Of a stretch of 50,132 nt of DNA, positions 8,387 through 17,397 are shown in pieces. Both the position numbers and the translations under genes were made by a program. The DNA is taken from NCBI GenBank assembly GCA_025210555.1, contig JAOARL010000003.1:1-50132 (forward strand), in the 5' to 3' direction. Position 1 is the stretch's first letter; each line of letters begins with the position of its first letter. Under the pieces are notes generated by a model, which saw nothing but the letters and a program-made list of their open reading frames with translations, made no database searches and was not told where the DNA came from. The stretch is from Clostridia bacterium. GTDB taxonomy: Bacteria; Bacillota; Clostridia; Lachnospirales; JAOARL01.

Positions 8387-11300
8387 TTAATGTGATATTC
8401 CACCTTCAAACCCTAAATCATCGGCAGTTTGCTTAAGTTTATACCAGAAAACTTGTCCTTTGTAATTTCCTCTACCTATAAGGTCTAGATTAATCCATCT
8501 CTGAGCATTTTCATCTCTTATTCCAGTTTTACTTATACCATACTCTGGTATGTATGCGTTATCTTCATTAACTACATACGCCCATTCTGTTTCTTTTTCG
8601 GTATAATACAACTTATCATCATGTCCAGCTCTAGTTCCAACTATATCAAACACAACCAATATATTTCTATAGTCTTTATTTTTATAAATAGTATTATCAT
8701 TACCATATTGATCAAATGTATCTTTAGTTCCATTACTGTATGGTAAAACTCTTATATCGTATGGAATCAATGTTCTAAATGGCCAAGTTCTTGAAGCATT
8801 TATATCCTCCGTCGACATAGTTCTATGCCCTCTATATGGCTCTGAATTAATTAATCTTTGGTTAACTATTTCTGTTTCATATTGACTAAGGTCATCTATT
8901 CTTCTATATTCACTTCCATTTTTAACGAATACATCTACCCTCTCAATTTTTCCACTTCTACTCTCAGCATAATAACTTGTTGTTATGTCAATATAATCTG
9001 CTGGAGCATCAAAACCGATAGTATCAATTTCAAAATTAACTTCATATCCTAATCCTATATATCCAAGAACTTTACCTGAAATAGTTGTAGAATTATAATT
9101 ATTTCTTCTATATACTCCCATATCTCTTACTGGTAAATATTTACCTGTTCCATCAAAAAATGTTCCCCATCTCAAATCTTTTATATCTACTATTCTAAGA
9201 CCTTCTATCTTATTCATCTTAAATAAATCTAGCGGATTATCATTATCATCCATTCCATCTTTATTCCCATCATCATCTGGATCATAAGTTCTTCCTTCAT
9301 TATCATCACCCGGATTTTTGCTTCCTCCACCATCTGAATCATCTGGATCTTCTGTAAACGGATTTATATCTGAATTAGTTCTTATATTCCCCGCTCTATC
9401 TTGTATCCAATAATAGAAATTTATATGTCCACTTTTAAGATTTATAAATTTAGTTATATCCTTGTTAACTTCTACTTCTACAACGTCAGATGGTCTTATA
9501 GCACTAAGATCTTCTCCTGGAGCTCTTGAATTTATACTAAGTCCAAATTCATATCTCCATGCACCTGTCTCATCTTCTATTCTTTTCTCATCATCGCTTT
9601 CGTCATAATAGGTAAACCAATATACTGCTTTATCAGGTTCAACTCCTGATAGATTGTCCGAAACTCTAAATTTTATTTTATTACTAAAATCTGTAACAAA
9701 TTCTAAATTTGGAATTTCATCTCCTGCTGTATTTAAGATTGTAAGATCATCTATTCTAGGCGCAGTCGTATCAATTTTAAATGGACCATGTTTAAATGTC
9801 ATACTATTACCTGCAGCATCCTCTGCTGACCCTGTTATAGTATGCACTCCTTCTTCTGTAAAAGTTCTATTCCATGTGAAATCTTTAAGTGTTGTTTCAT
9901 TATTTGCATTGGGCGCAGAACTTCCACTTGATGGTGTATTGCTTTCGCTCTTACTATTTTCTCCTGAAACATATTGTCTTCTATAATTAAAATTATAATC
10001 TGTCATTCCAGATTCATTTCTATCTTCTAAGTCAATACCTATAGCAACATTATGGTTTACCCATATATTTTGCAAATGAATATCTCCTGTCATATTATCT
10101 GTTGGCTCATCATTATCAATCCAAAACCAGTCATTTGGATCCATTACAACGTTTCTTGCAACATCTTGTAAGTCAGATGAGTCAAGTTTATATTTCCCAG
10201 TTACATTACTTCCTGTTGTAAGCTTCATTAAATCAGTAACTCTATATCCTTGAGCCTTGCTTGGGAGTCTACTCCCACCTGAAGTTACATACTGATTAGT
10301 TCCCGCTAGACTCATTCTTGCATTTTCCCAAACTCCAGATTCTATTGTTTCAATATCATCTTTAAGTTTATAATTTATATCTACTTGTCCTTTTGTCCAG
10401 TATTCAGTTCTGAAATCTGTTGATGTTCCTGCTTTTTTATGTTCATACACTTCTAAAGTAGGGTCTGTAACATCTATTTTATATATCTCAGCCCCTCCGG
10501 TATATGTTAAGCTTGGCAACTTAACATCACCAAATACATCATCCATAAGTTCTGGATCATCATCTATTCTATCTCTTGTATCCTCTGTTTCTCCAGAAGC
10601 CTTATGTTCTCTTTCTCCAACTTCATATAGATAAAAACTAGGTCCCCCGCTACTTACTCTGTAGTCCTCATCATCATCTTCATCTTCTTCTTTACCTTCT
10701 AGATCAACCATATCTTCCCAGTCATCTTCTTCCATTTCATATGTAGTCGCGCTACCATGATCTTTCCAATATGGATGAGGATTCCACCAGTTATTTATAA
10801 GTTCTAACCCTATATTATTTTTATTTTGTTCTGGAATAGTTATAGTATCACCAGACGCAATATTAAAAGTTTTATTTGACTGCATATTTGAAGTTTCTAC
10901 TTCTCCTCTTTGCTCTGCGTCATATATAGCTTTCCAATTATAAGAAGTATACTGATCTATTTCTATTTCATCTAACCAAGTTGTTCTATCTCTACCTTTA
11001 TAAGTATAATACTCTTTATAAGATTCTTTAAGGTAGAATTGGTATTCTCTATTATATCCATCTTTTTCCTGTCTCACGTTTGGTACGTTGTTAAAAGTAA
11101 CTCTAACTGGTATAGAATGGTTAACCCAACCTAATCTATTACCAGAAACGCTATATGAACTAGCTGGATAAAAAGTAACATTACCCCATTTTTTTATATC
11201 TTCATCTGTTGTTACATCTCCTGGATCAACGTCCGAAGGATCGTAAACATTAATTTTAATTTGACTCGGCTTAATAACTACGTCTGAACTATCTTTTATG

Positions 11301-12325
11301 TTTGTTACTGTACAAGATTGATCAAGTGTATATGTTCCTGTCGAATTAAATTGTATTCTATAACTTATTTTTGAGCTTTTTTCCGTTGGATAAGTTTGAG
11401 GGTTTTTCACAACCCCACTTATTCCAGGACTTATACTTAAGTCGCTAAATTCAAACGATGTCTTATCAACTAAGTCTGCATTTGATTCTGTAACAGTAAA
11501 TTCTATAGTTTGAGAGTCCCCAACTGGAATGTTAGCATTATATCCAGTACTTATTCTCGGATCAATTCTTGGTATTTCTATTTCTAAAAATACCAATTCT
11601 GATTTATTTAATTTTGCTATTATATCATCTCTATTAGCCCAATCAATTTTATTTTTATCACTAAAAGCCTGCTCATTTTCATAATATTGTTCTACCCCAT
11701 CTATTTCAAGCCATTTAATAGGATCTGAATAAGGTACCTTTGTAGCTCCTATCTCTGATTCCATTTCAACTCTTATTGCATCAACTTGATCCAAATTTTC
11801 AAAAATTTCATCAACATCCGATTTAGAATTTGTTCTTCTTGCTAACTCTTCTATTGAAAATGGCGAATCTGTTTTACTAAGCTCTATTGTTCCATCCACT
11901 ATAGTTTCGCATTCGCTTCTTCCATTCCCACCAACAAGTGGTATTCTTATAACCGTTTCAAAAGAATCTCCGTAATAATCATCAACTGTTTCAAGCTCTT
12001 TATCATGCCAAAGAATACTGTATAAATCAGCTTCTGTTAACTCAAGTGGAATCATTTTAGACCCACCACCTAATTTTCTAAAAGTTACAAACAACCTTAC
12101 TTTATTTGTTCTATATACAGTAAAAGACCCTTCAGACCTTTTAGTTCCGGCAAATTTCATTTCAAGATAATAATCTTTTGTTTCTTTATCTCCGTCTTCT
12201 CTAGTTATTCTAAAGTTTTCTCCTAATCCACTAGCAGCATCTTCTGAATAGCTAGGCAAAAAAGCAACAATTAGAAGCATACTCATTACTAAAAGCATTT
12301 TTTTAATTATTTTTTTATTTTTCAC
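8387..12325 (-). CDS. very large secreted surface protein, first SLH module
   Basis: About 1312 residues with a lysine-rich start and a hydrophobic signal segment (KKMLLVMSMLLIVAFLPSYS). No C-terminal anchor is visible. Much of the chain reads as Ig/cadherin-like beta repeats (VTDPTLEVYEHKKAGTS, FKIDTTAPRIDDLTI), with acidic linkers (EGKEEDEDDDEDY) and a calcium-loop-like DPDDDGNKDGMDDNDNP near the C-terminal domain. That last domain is shared with the 1004-residue protein at 3416-6430. The GTG at 12325 is chosen because an earlier GTG (12334) lies inside the AGGTGA ribosome binding site. It overlaps the SLH gene upstream and ends at a terminator. A surface fibre or adhesin is inferred. Confidence 0.75.
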   Translation of the reverse strand: MKNKKIIKKMLLVMSMLLIVAFLPSYSEDAASGLGENFRITREDGDKETKDYYLEMKFAGTKRSEGSFTVYRTNKVRLFVTFRKLGGGSKMIPLELTEADLYSILWHDKELETVDDYYGDSFETVIRIPLVGGNGRSECETIVDGTIELSKTDSPFSIEELARRTNSKSDVDEIFENLDQVDAIRVEMESEIGATKVPYSDPIKWLEIDGVEQYYENEQAFSDKNKIDWANRDDIIAKLNKSELVFLEIEIPRIDPRISTGYNANIPVGDSQTIEFTVTESNADLVDKTSFEFSDLSISPGISGVVKNPQTYPTEKSSKISYRIQFNSTGTYTLDQSCTVTNIKDSSDVVIKPSQIKINVYDPSDVDPGDVTTDEDIKKWGNVTFYPASSYSVSGNRLGWVNHSIPVRVTFNNVPNVRQEKDGYNREYQFYLKESYKEYYTYKGRDRTTWLDEIEIDQYTSYNWKAIYDAEQRGEVETSNMQSNKTFNIASGDTITIPEQNKNNIGLELINNWWNPHPYWKDHGSATTYEMEEDDWEDMVDLEGKEEDEDDDEDYRVSSGGPSFYLYEVGEREHKASGETEDTRDRIDDDPELMDDVFGDVKLPSLTYTGGAEIYKIDVTDPTLEVYEHKKAGTSTDFRTEYWTKGQVDINYKLKDDIETIESGVWENARMSLAGTNQYVTSGGSRLPSKAQGYRVTDLMKLTTGSNVTGKYKLDSSDLQDVARNVVMDPNDWFWIDNDEPTDNMTGDIHLQNIWVNHNVAIGIDLEDRNESGMTDYNFNYRRQYVSGENSKSESNTPSSGSSAPNANNETTLKDFTWNRTFTEEGVHTITGSAEDAAGNSMTFKHGPFKIDTTAPRIDDLTILNTAGDEIPNLEFVTDFSNKIKFRVSDNLSGVEPDKAVYWFTYYDESDDEKRIEDETGAWRYEFGLSINSRAPGEDLSAIRPSDVVEVEVNKDITKFINLKSGHINFYYWIQDRAGNIRTNSDINPFTEDPDDSDGGGSKNPGDDNEGRTYDPDDDGNKDGMDDNDNPLDLFKMNKIEGLRIVDIKDLRWGTFFDGTGKYLPVRDMGVYRRNNYNSTTISGKVLGYIGLGYEVNFEIDTIGFDAPADYIDITTSYYAESRSGKIERVDVFVKNGSEYRRIDDLSQYETEIVNQRLINSEPYRGHRTMSTEDINASRTWPFRTLIPYDIRVLPYSNGTKDTFDQYGNDNTIYKNKDYRNILVVFDIVGTRAGHDDKLYYTEKETEWAYVVNEDNAYIPEYGISKTGIRDENAQRWINLDLIGRGNYKGQVFWYKLKQTADDLGFEGGISH

Positions 12326-13412
12326 TACTTTCACCTACCATTTTTTCTCCTATTCTATCCATACTCTCATAGATCATCTTACCGTTTTTTCGTAAATAAA
12401 ATTTCAGCTTAACTATTTGCTTATATAAAACACCATTTTTCTCATCTTCATTTAATATTTTATTTTTTTCTTTTCCTGTTGTTCTATATTCAATAAAACC
12501 ATAAATATAAACAGTATCTTTACTATTTAGTGTTACATATTCCTTATCTGTTTTAAGTTTAAATTCTTTAATTACGTTTCCATCTGTAAACTTCTTAAAG
12601 TAACCTTCTAATGCAGTTTTTCTTCCTACATCGTAATATTTCATAGCTCTATTTATATAATCTTCATTTATATTTTTATAATCTACATTGTATAAAAGTC
12701 CAACAAATTCTTTTGCTTCTGAAATATAATCATAAGATATATTATTTCCTATGAATTTACCACTATATATTTCATCTAGATCTTGTCTATCCGGACCTGA
12801 TAACTCACTCTTTATAAATTTCTTATCAACATCTAATCTTTTATTAGTAAGTTCTTTTCTAGTTAATAATGTTGCCGCTTCTGCTCTAGTTCCAGTTCCT
12901 TGTGGCTTAAATGTCCCATCCGAATAACCATTAACTATTCCCTTAAAGTATACTTTAATTAAATATTCTTTTTCTTCTTTTGTTAAATCATTTATATCTA
13001 CAAATTCGCTTATATAATCTTCTACTTTGAATTCTCCTGGTTCATTTATAGAAAGTGCCATAATCTTGGCCATTTCTATTCTTGTTATTGGTCTTTCATA
13101 AGTATCAAATTCCCCTTCTTTTACAAGATTCAATTCAATAGCTTTATTAACATAATTTTGAGCCCAATAACCCTCTTGAGGAATTTCTTCATAATTCCCA
13201 TCAGATGTAAGTATTAATTTTATAAACTGGTCAACTTGTATTTTATCATCCGGTTTAAAGGTTCCATCCGGATACCCATTTATAATACCTCTACTTATCA
13301 TAGCATTTATATTATTTTCAGCCCAATGCCCCTTTAAATCTTTTAATTCTGCATATGAACTTATGCTCAGCATTACAAAAGCTAAAGTCAATACAACTAG
13401 TTTCTTAAGCAT
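12315..13412 (-). CDS. SLH-domain surface protein (one SLH set)
   Basis: The 365-residue protein has a signal peptide (MLKKLVVLTLAFVMLSISSYA) and three SLH units: DLKGHWAENNINAMISR with GIINGYPDGTFKPDDKIQVD, a central unit around EGYWAQNYVNKAIELNLV, and GIVNGYSDGTFKPQGTGTRA. The rest (about residues 195-365) is an extracytoplasmic domain I do not recognise. GAGGTG before the ATG sets the start. It overlaps the next gene by 11 bases, so the SLH anchor and the giant surface protein at 8387-12325 are coupled, exactly as in the second module at 3416-8234. It probably docks the partner or the filament to the wall. Confidence 0.88.
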   Translation of the reverse strand: MLKKLVVLTLAFVMLSISSYAELKDLKGHWAENNINAMISRGIINGYPDGTFKPDDKIQVDQFIKLILTSDGNYEEIPQEGYWAQNYVNKAIELNLVKEGEFDTYERPITRIEMAKIMALSINEPGEFKVEDYISEFVDINDLTKEEKEYLIKVYFKGIVNGYSDGTFKPQGTGTRAEAATLLTRKELTNKRLDVDKKFIKSELSGPDRQDLDEIYSGKFIGNNISYDYISEAKEFVGLLYNVDYKNINEDYINRAMKYYDVGRKTALEGYFKKFTDGNVIKEFKLKTDKEYVTLNSKDTVYIYGFIEYRTTGKEKNKILNEDEKNGVLYKQIVKLKFYLRKNGKMIYESMDRIGEKMVGESSEK

Positions 13413-13423
13413 TTCTTCACCTC

Positions 13424-14293
13424 TTAATATTTATATTCTTTAAGTGTAAACCCTACTACGTTATAGTTTTTAAAATCATATCTATCATTTTGTAAGAATA
13501 TGTTCTTATCTTCTTTATATACTACAAAAAATGTTATTCCTTCAAGCGGATTAAAGTTATCCTGCGAGAAGTTATTAACCCTATTAGATTCTGAAGCTCT
13601 ATTACTTGCAAATTCTATTGCAAGACCATTTGTATATGCTGGTTTTGCTATAATTGCATTTATTCTATTTGTTATATAATAACCTTTTAATCTATGAAGT
13701 TCTTCTTCAAATCTTTCTTTATTCTCATAACTGTCATCCGATTCATCATAATATCTATCAATCTCTTCCGTACCATCATGTGGATTATTAAAAACAGTAT
13801 ACAAAGAAACTCTTGTATCAGTATCTGCTTCTATTCCCTCATCATATAATGTATTTAAATAATACACTTTATTTGTATGTCTGTTTGTATAACTATAAAA
13901 ATATGGGGCTGACCACTTATCATTAACCCCTGCAACAAAAAACTTTTCATAATCTGCAACCACTTTTACAGTTAAGTTTTGTGTTATTTTACTTTTATAT
14001 TTAACAGCATCTCCATAATTTTTAGCCATCATTATATGAAAATCATCCATTAACTTTTCTTTATTTATATCTATTTTAGGCACTCTTTTTTCTGAAAAAA
14101 ACGTATATCCTTGTGCAATCTCTTCAAAGTTAGCATGTGTTTCATTTATGTTATTTATCAAAACCTTAGAAGATAAATTTAGAGAATGCTTTAATATTTG
14201 TTTTTCATAATTTGTTCCTTCAAAGTATGCCATAACCGTAAATACTAAAATTGACATAAATACAAGTATTATGGTTGTATATGTTTGCTCCAT
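13424..14293 (-). CDS. TadE/TadF-like membrane protein (minor pilin candidate)
   Basis: The 289 residues have one N-terminal membrane helix (about residues 5-24, TIILVFMSILVFTVMAYF) followed by a mainly extracellular domain rich in Tyr and Asn. That layout and the position just after the other pilin-like genes of a Tad block resemble TadE/TadF minor pilins, which are small assembly factors of Flp pili; this protein is longer than usual. GGGAGG lies seven bases before the ATG. It is spaced 15 bases from the preceding gene and 11 bases from the SLH gene that follows. Sequence similarity is too weak for a firm assignment. Confidence 0.55.
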   Translation of the reverse strand: MEQTYTTIILVFMSILVFTVMAYFEGTNYEKQILKHSLNLSSKVLINNINETHANFEEIAQGYTFFSEKRVPKIDINKEKLMDDFHIMMAKNYGDAVKYKSKITQNLTVKVVADYEKFFVAGVNDKWSAPYFYSYTNRHTNKVYYLNTLYDEGIEADTDTRVSLYTVFNNPHDGTEEIDRYYDESDDSYENKERFEEELHRLKGYYITNRINAIIAKPAYTNGLAIEFASNRASESNRVNNFSQDNFNPLEGITFFVVYKEDKNIFLQNDRYDFKNYNVVGFTLKEYKY

Positions 14294-14308
14294 ATAGCAT
14301 CCTCCCTT

Positions 14309-15259
14309 CTAACTTCCTGCATAAGTATATTTAATATATGTATATGATGGATATCTATTACTTCCATCAACACCTTCTAAATCCACCACTACTTCTTTTT
14401 CAAATTTCCCTGAAACCGGAATATAAAATGATTCTGCTGGATCTGTAGCAAATGAATAACTTGAGCCAGTTCTTGCATTACCAGCTGGTATAGTTAAAAA
14501 ATTAGCCTTCACGGTTGTACTTAAATTTACGTTCAATGAATCAACATTTACATTGTGCATATAAAAACGCTTCTCTGAATTTGCTCCAGCAGCATTTTTA
14601 TTAGCTCTAGTTTCAACTTCTATAATTACATCATCCCCACTAGCTAAGTAATCATCTATATCAAACTTAACATCATATCCTGTATCTATATTGTGTGGAT
14701 TGTTACTTATTGGAACTGATTTAATCGCTTGTATCTTTTTATCAATAAAAGTATCTGGCGCAGCTCCTAAAAGAGATGCATTTATAAGTCTTCCAAACAT
14801 TGTTAAGTCTGTTCCTTCAACGAGAATAGTTACTCTATCTCCAATTTTAAACTTATTGTTTGCAACTTTTACTGTATTAAACTTATAATTTCTTCCACTT
14901 ACAACATCAATTTCTTTTGCATGTGATTTAGCTGTAGCCTCATCTGGCGTATCCATATCAAAATATGCCAAGAACAATTCATAATTATCATCAAAGTAAG
15001 GCTCATAATGACCATTACCTATGTATTCTTCATACTTTATTTTAATATCAAAATTTCCATATCTTTTTAATTGCTGGCTTAAGTATCTATATGAATTCGC
15101 TGAGAATTCAGCACTTGTTGATATATTATCTGTAACCTCATATAATAACTGCTCTACATTTTCCTGCATACCTTGATGCACATAGTAAAATGCAATAAAA
15201 AGTATTATATACGTTATAAAAAATATATTAAATATTGTTATCATAACACGACCTGTCAT
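14309..15259 (-). CDS. TadE/TadG-like membrane protein (minor pilin candidate)
   Basis: The 316 residues start MTGRVMITIFNIFFITYIIL, a single N-terminal membrane helix with a short basic tail, then an extracellular domain with beta-rich ends (VDLEGVDGSNRYPSYTYIKY). The arrangement matches proteins encoded beside Tad pilins that are thought to act at the pilus base or tip. GAGGTG lies five bases before the ATG. It is the first gene after the terminator at 15281-15316, so it depends on read-through or an unseen promoter. I cannot assign a specific family by eye. Confidence 0.5.
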   Translation of the reverse strand: MTGRVMITIFNIFFITYIILFIAFYYVHQGMQENVEQLLYEVTDNISTSAEFSANSYRYLSQQLKRYGNFDIKIKYEEYIGNGHYEPYFDDNYELFLAYFDMDTPDEATAKSHAKEIDVVSGRNYKFNTVKVANNKFKIGDRVTILVEGTDLTMFGRLINASLLGAAPDTFIDKKIQAIKSVPISNNPHNIDTGYDVKFDIDDYLASGDDVIIEVETRANKNAAGANSEKRFYMHNVNVDSLNVNLSTTVKANFLTIPAGNARTGSSYSFATDPAESFYIPVSGKFEKEVVVDLEGVDGSNRYPSYTYIKYTYAGS

Positions 15260-15280
15260 TTTATCACCTCTCTAATTTAT

Positions 15281-15316
15281 AAAAACCTCTACAATATTAA
15301 ATTAATTGTAGAGGTT
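15281..15316 (-). terminator. terminator after the pilin-like pair
   Basis: On the minus strand AACCTCTACAAT (15305-15316) pairs perfectly over 12 bases with ATTGTAGAGGTT (15284-15295), followed by TTTTTAT. It follows the stop at 15332 and would cap transcripts that begin at the promoter at 16203-16232, leaving some read-through to the downstream genes. Confidence 0.85.
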
Positions 15317-15331
15317 ATCTCGCTTTATTTA

Positions 15332-15742
15332 TTACATTTCAGTTAATACTATTTTTTCCATTTCACCATCTGGATTTACAGTGTTTTTTCTTTTAAAATA
15401 TCTTTGATTTAAATCATTATTATCAATTGTATCTCTAACTGTCTCTAAATTTGTTTCATCTGTTACATAAGCATCTCCAACTTTTCTGTTTATGCTTATT
15501 TCTATATCATTTGTTCCATCCCCTGGATTTGTATCTTTTATTTCCTCATCTGCTATAGTATAAGTTAAATCTATAATACCATCACCAGATATTCCACCTT
15601 TTGATGCATTTGTAATATTGTTAATTTGATCATTATTAGCCTCTCCAGCTTGTAATGCCTTTTCATTATTTGGTAAGATTACCCCTACAAATAGTCCCAT
15701 AACTACTCCTAACATAATTACGGTTGCCATGATTTTTTCCAT
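15332..15742 (-). CDS. short pilin-like protein, second of a pair
   Basis: The 136-residue product has an N-terminal hydrophobic helix (IMATVIMLGVVMGLFVGVIL) and a hydrophilic C-terminal domain (KALQAGEANNDQINNITNAS onward). The class III signal expected of Flp or type IV prepilins (Gly or Ala followed by a hydrophobic run with Glu at +5) is not evident. It is paired with the equally long neighbour at 15755-16165, twelve bases away, and the two lie between their own promoter and a strong terminator, as expected of abundant subunits. AGGAGG lies eight bases before the ATG. A major or minor pilin role is inferred from size, topology and context. Confidence 0.55.
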   Translation of the reverse strand: MEKIMATVIMLGVVMGLFVGVILPNNEKALQAGEANNDQINNITNASKGGISGDGIIDLTYTIADEEIKDTNPGDGTNDIEISINRKVGDAYVTDETNLETVRDTIDNNDLNQRYFKRKNTVNPDGEMEKIVLTEM

Positions 15743-15754
15743 TATTTTTTCCTC

Positions 15755-16165
15755 CTAATTAATTGGTATAAATATATATCTTTCAACATCACCGTCAGCA
15801 TCTTCCTGTCTAGACTGAGTAAAAGTCTTATCTAGAAAGTCATAATCATCATAGTCATCTAAAACGTCTCCTATTCTACCCGAATCAGCTGCATAACTAT
15901 ATACGCTTCCGTCAATTTCAATTTCTACTTTAGACATATGTCCTTCTAACATATACTTAAGAATTCCTCTTATATCAGATCCTTTTACTTCTGCATCAAC
16001 ATCCTCAACATCAACCAACGAATTTGTTTTTACTTTTCCTGTATCAACAATCGTTTCTGATGCACCTCTGATGAATCCCATACTATCTCTAAATAATGCT
16101 ATTGCCATTAATAGAAGACCTAATATTACAGCTCCAATTAAAACCTCAAAAACTATCTCTTTCAC
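15755..16165 (-). CDS. short pilin-like protein, first of a pair
   Basis: This 136-residue protein starts with GTG and has GGAGG seven bases upstream. Residues about 5-25 (VFEVLIGAVILGLLLMAIAL) form a membrane helix; the remainder is acidic and soluble, with SYAADSGRIGDVLDDYDDYD near the middle of the C-terminal domain. It shares length, topology and the C-terminal sense of the partner at 15332-15742 (both end in an Arg/Asp/Glu-rich segment followed by a short beta strand), which suggests an old duplication. No prepilin peptidase site is obvious. It is the first gene of the unit driven from 16203-16232. Confidence 0.55.
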   Translation of the reverse strand: MKEIVFEVLIGAVILGLLLMAIALFRDSMGFIRGASETIVDTGKVKTNSLVDVEDVDAEVKGSDIRGILKYMLEGHMSKVEIEIDGSVYSYAADSGRIGDVLDDYDDYDFLDKTFTQSRQEDADGDVERYIFIPIN

Positions 16166-16202
16166 TTCCAGACCTCCTCACTTAAGGTTTGTTTTCTCCT
16201 TA

Positions 16203-16232
16203 ATTTTACTATATTCTCTCTTTTTGTGTCAA
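16203..16232 (-). promoter_or_regulatory. promoter of the pilin-like pair
   Basis: TTGACA (16227-16232) and TAAAAT (16203-16208) on the minus strand are 18 bases apart, in the 71-base gap after the TadC-like gene. Together with the terminator at 15281-15316 it makes the two 136-residue genes a separate unit. Confidence 0.65.
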
Positions 16233-16236
16233 TAGG

Positions 16237-17385
16237 CTACATATTAAAATCACTAAAATTATAAGCTGATAGCCATGGTTGTAACATATATCCTATTATA
16301 AGAAGTATTAAAACTATAAATCCAACTACTCCCCACATGTTTATCATTTCAACTTGTTTCTTTATTTTTCTAGTTTCAACACGTTTTTCAAGTTCAAACT
16401 CATTTTTTATATTTAAAATAGCTTGATCAAAATCGTAGTTATTTGCTTCGTCTAACTTTTCATAGAAAAGTTTAATATTTATATCTTTTGCTCTTGATAT
16501 ATAACCTTTATAGATACTAGTATTATCTATATAATTTCTTTTATTTAAATCTTCTATATCTTTAAGCATATTTTTATGATACTTTGATTTTTCAATTAAA
16601 TCCTTTAAAAGATCCATAAAGTCTACCGGCTTTATACTTCCATTCATTATTATGAGTCTTTTTAAGAATCTAAGCTCTCTTCTAGCATCAACACCTGCAA
16701 AGAAATTATAAAGAGCTACATATATTTCTGGTATAAAGTATACAAAAGCCAAAATTAATAGCTGAACCGTTCTATTTATTTCAAAGGTACTATTATAAGC
16801 TTCTATTCTATAATATATTCTATTAGCTAATTCCTCTACTGTTACGTTATGTTTTTCTTCATACTTATCTCTAATATCATAATATATTCTTTTCTCTGCT
16901 CTTTGTTTCGGCATTGTTTTAAGTTTTTCAGCTTCTCCTTCTTCAATGTAAGCTCTCAAAAAACCTTGTTCTTCTATATATATTTCATGCGCTTGTTCAG
17001 GTGTAAGTCCTTTTTCTCTAACGCTATATATAGCATCTACTTCAAACGCTACATGATTATATATTTTATTTAAACTATCTGCTATATTTGTTTGCTGTAT
17101 CCCTATTAATAAAACAACAACAAACATTGCCAGGTAAAACTTAATTCTAAAAAACTTTTCAACATCTGTATTACCTAAATATCTTAAGAATACTTGGTAC
17201 TTATGATGAATACTCCAATCTTTAGAAGGCACAAATATATTTGCAATTCTCATTATAGTTGCTTGAATAAAATTAGTTTTAAAATCTAATTGTTTTATAG
17301 ATTTTACTTTAAGATGATTTTTTCTTTCAAACATATATCCAACAACTATTACAATTGCTACTATTAATATTAATAAATATCCCAT
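16237..17385 (-). CDS. tadC: TadC-like pilus assembly platform protein
   Basis: TadB and TadC are paired inner-membrane proteins of the T2SF/GspF fold that transmit the motion of the TadA ATPase to the pilin. This 382-residue protein has membrane helices at the extreme N terminus, near residue 90, near residue 215 and near the C terminus (GVVGFIVLILLIIGYML), with a charged helical cytoplasmic domain between (KRLIIMNGSIKPVDFMDLLK). It is slightly longer than usual. It follows the TadB-like gene by 12 bases with AGGAGG before the ATG. The family call rests on topology, order after tadA and tadB, and general pattern; it could equally be called a second TadB. Confidence 0.65.
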   Translation of the reverse strand: MGYLLILIVAIVIVVGYMFERKNHLKVKSIKQLDFKTNFIQATIMRIANIFVPSKDWSIHHKYQVFLRYLGNTDVEKFFRIKFYLAMFVVVLLIGIQQTNIADSLNKIYNHVAFEVDAIYSVREKGLTPEQAHEIYIEEQGFLRAYIEEGEAEKLKTMPKQRAEKRIYYDIRDKYEEKHNVTVEELANRIYYRIEAYNSTFEINRTVQLLILAFVYFIPEIYVALYNFFAGVDARRELRFLKRLIIMNGSIKPVDFMDLLKDLIEKSKYHKNMLKDIEDLNKRNYIDNTSIYKGYISRAKDINIKLFYEKLDEANNYDFDQAILNIKNEFELEKRVETRKIKKQVEMINMWGVVGFIVLILLIIGYMLQPWLSAYNFSDFNM

Positions 17386-17397
17386 TTCTTACACCTC

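Noticed and set aside
3416-13412. Sortase-anchored surface proteins
   Set aside because: None of the large secreted proteins ends with LPXTG, a hydrophobic helix and basic tail; the SLH partners offer a different anchoring route.
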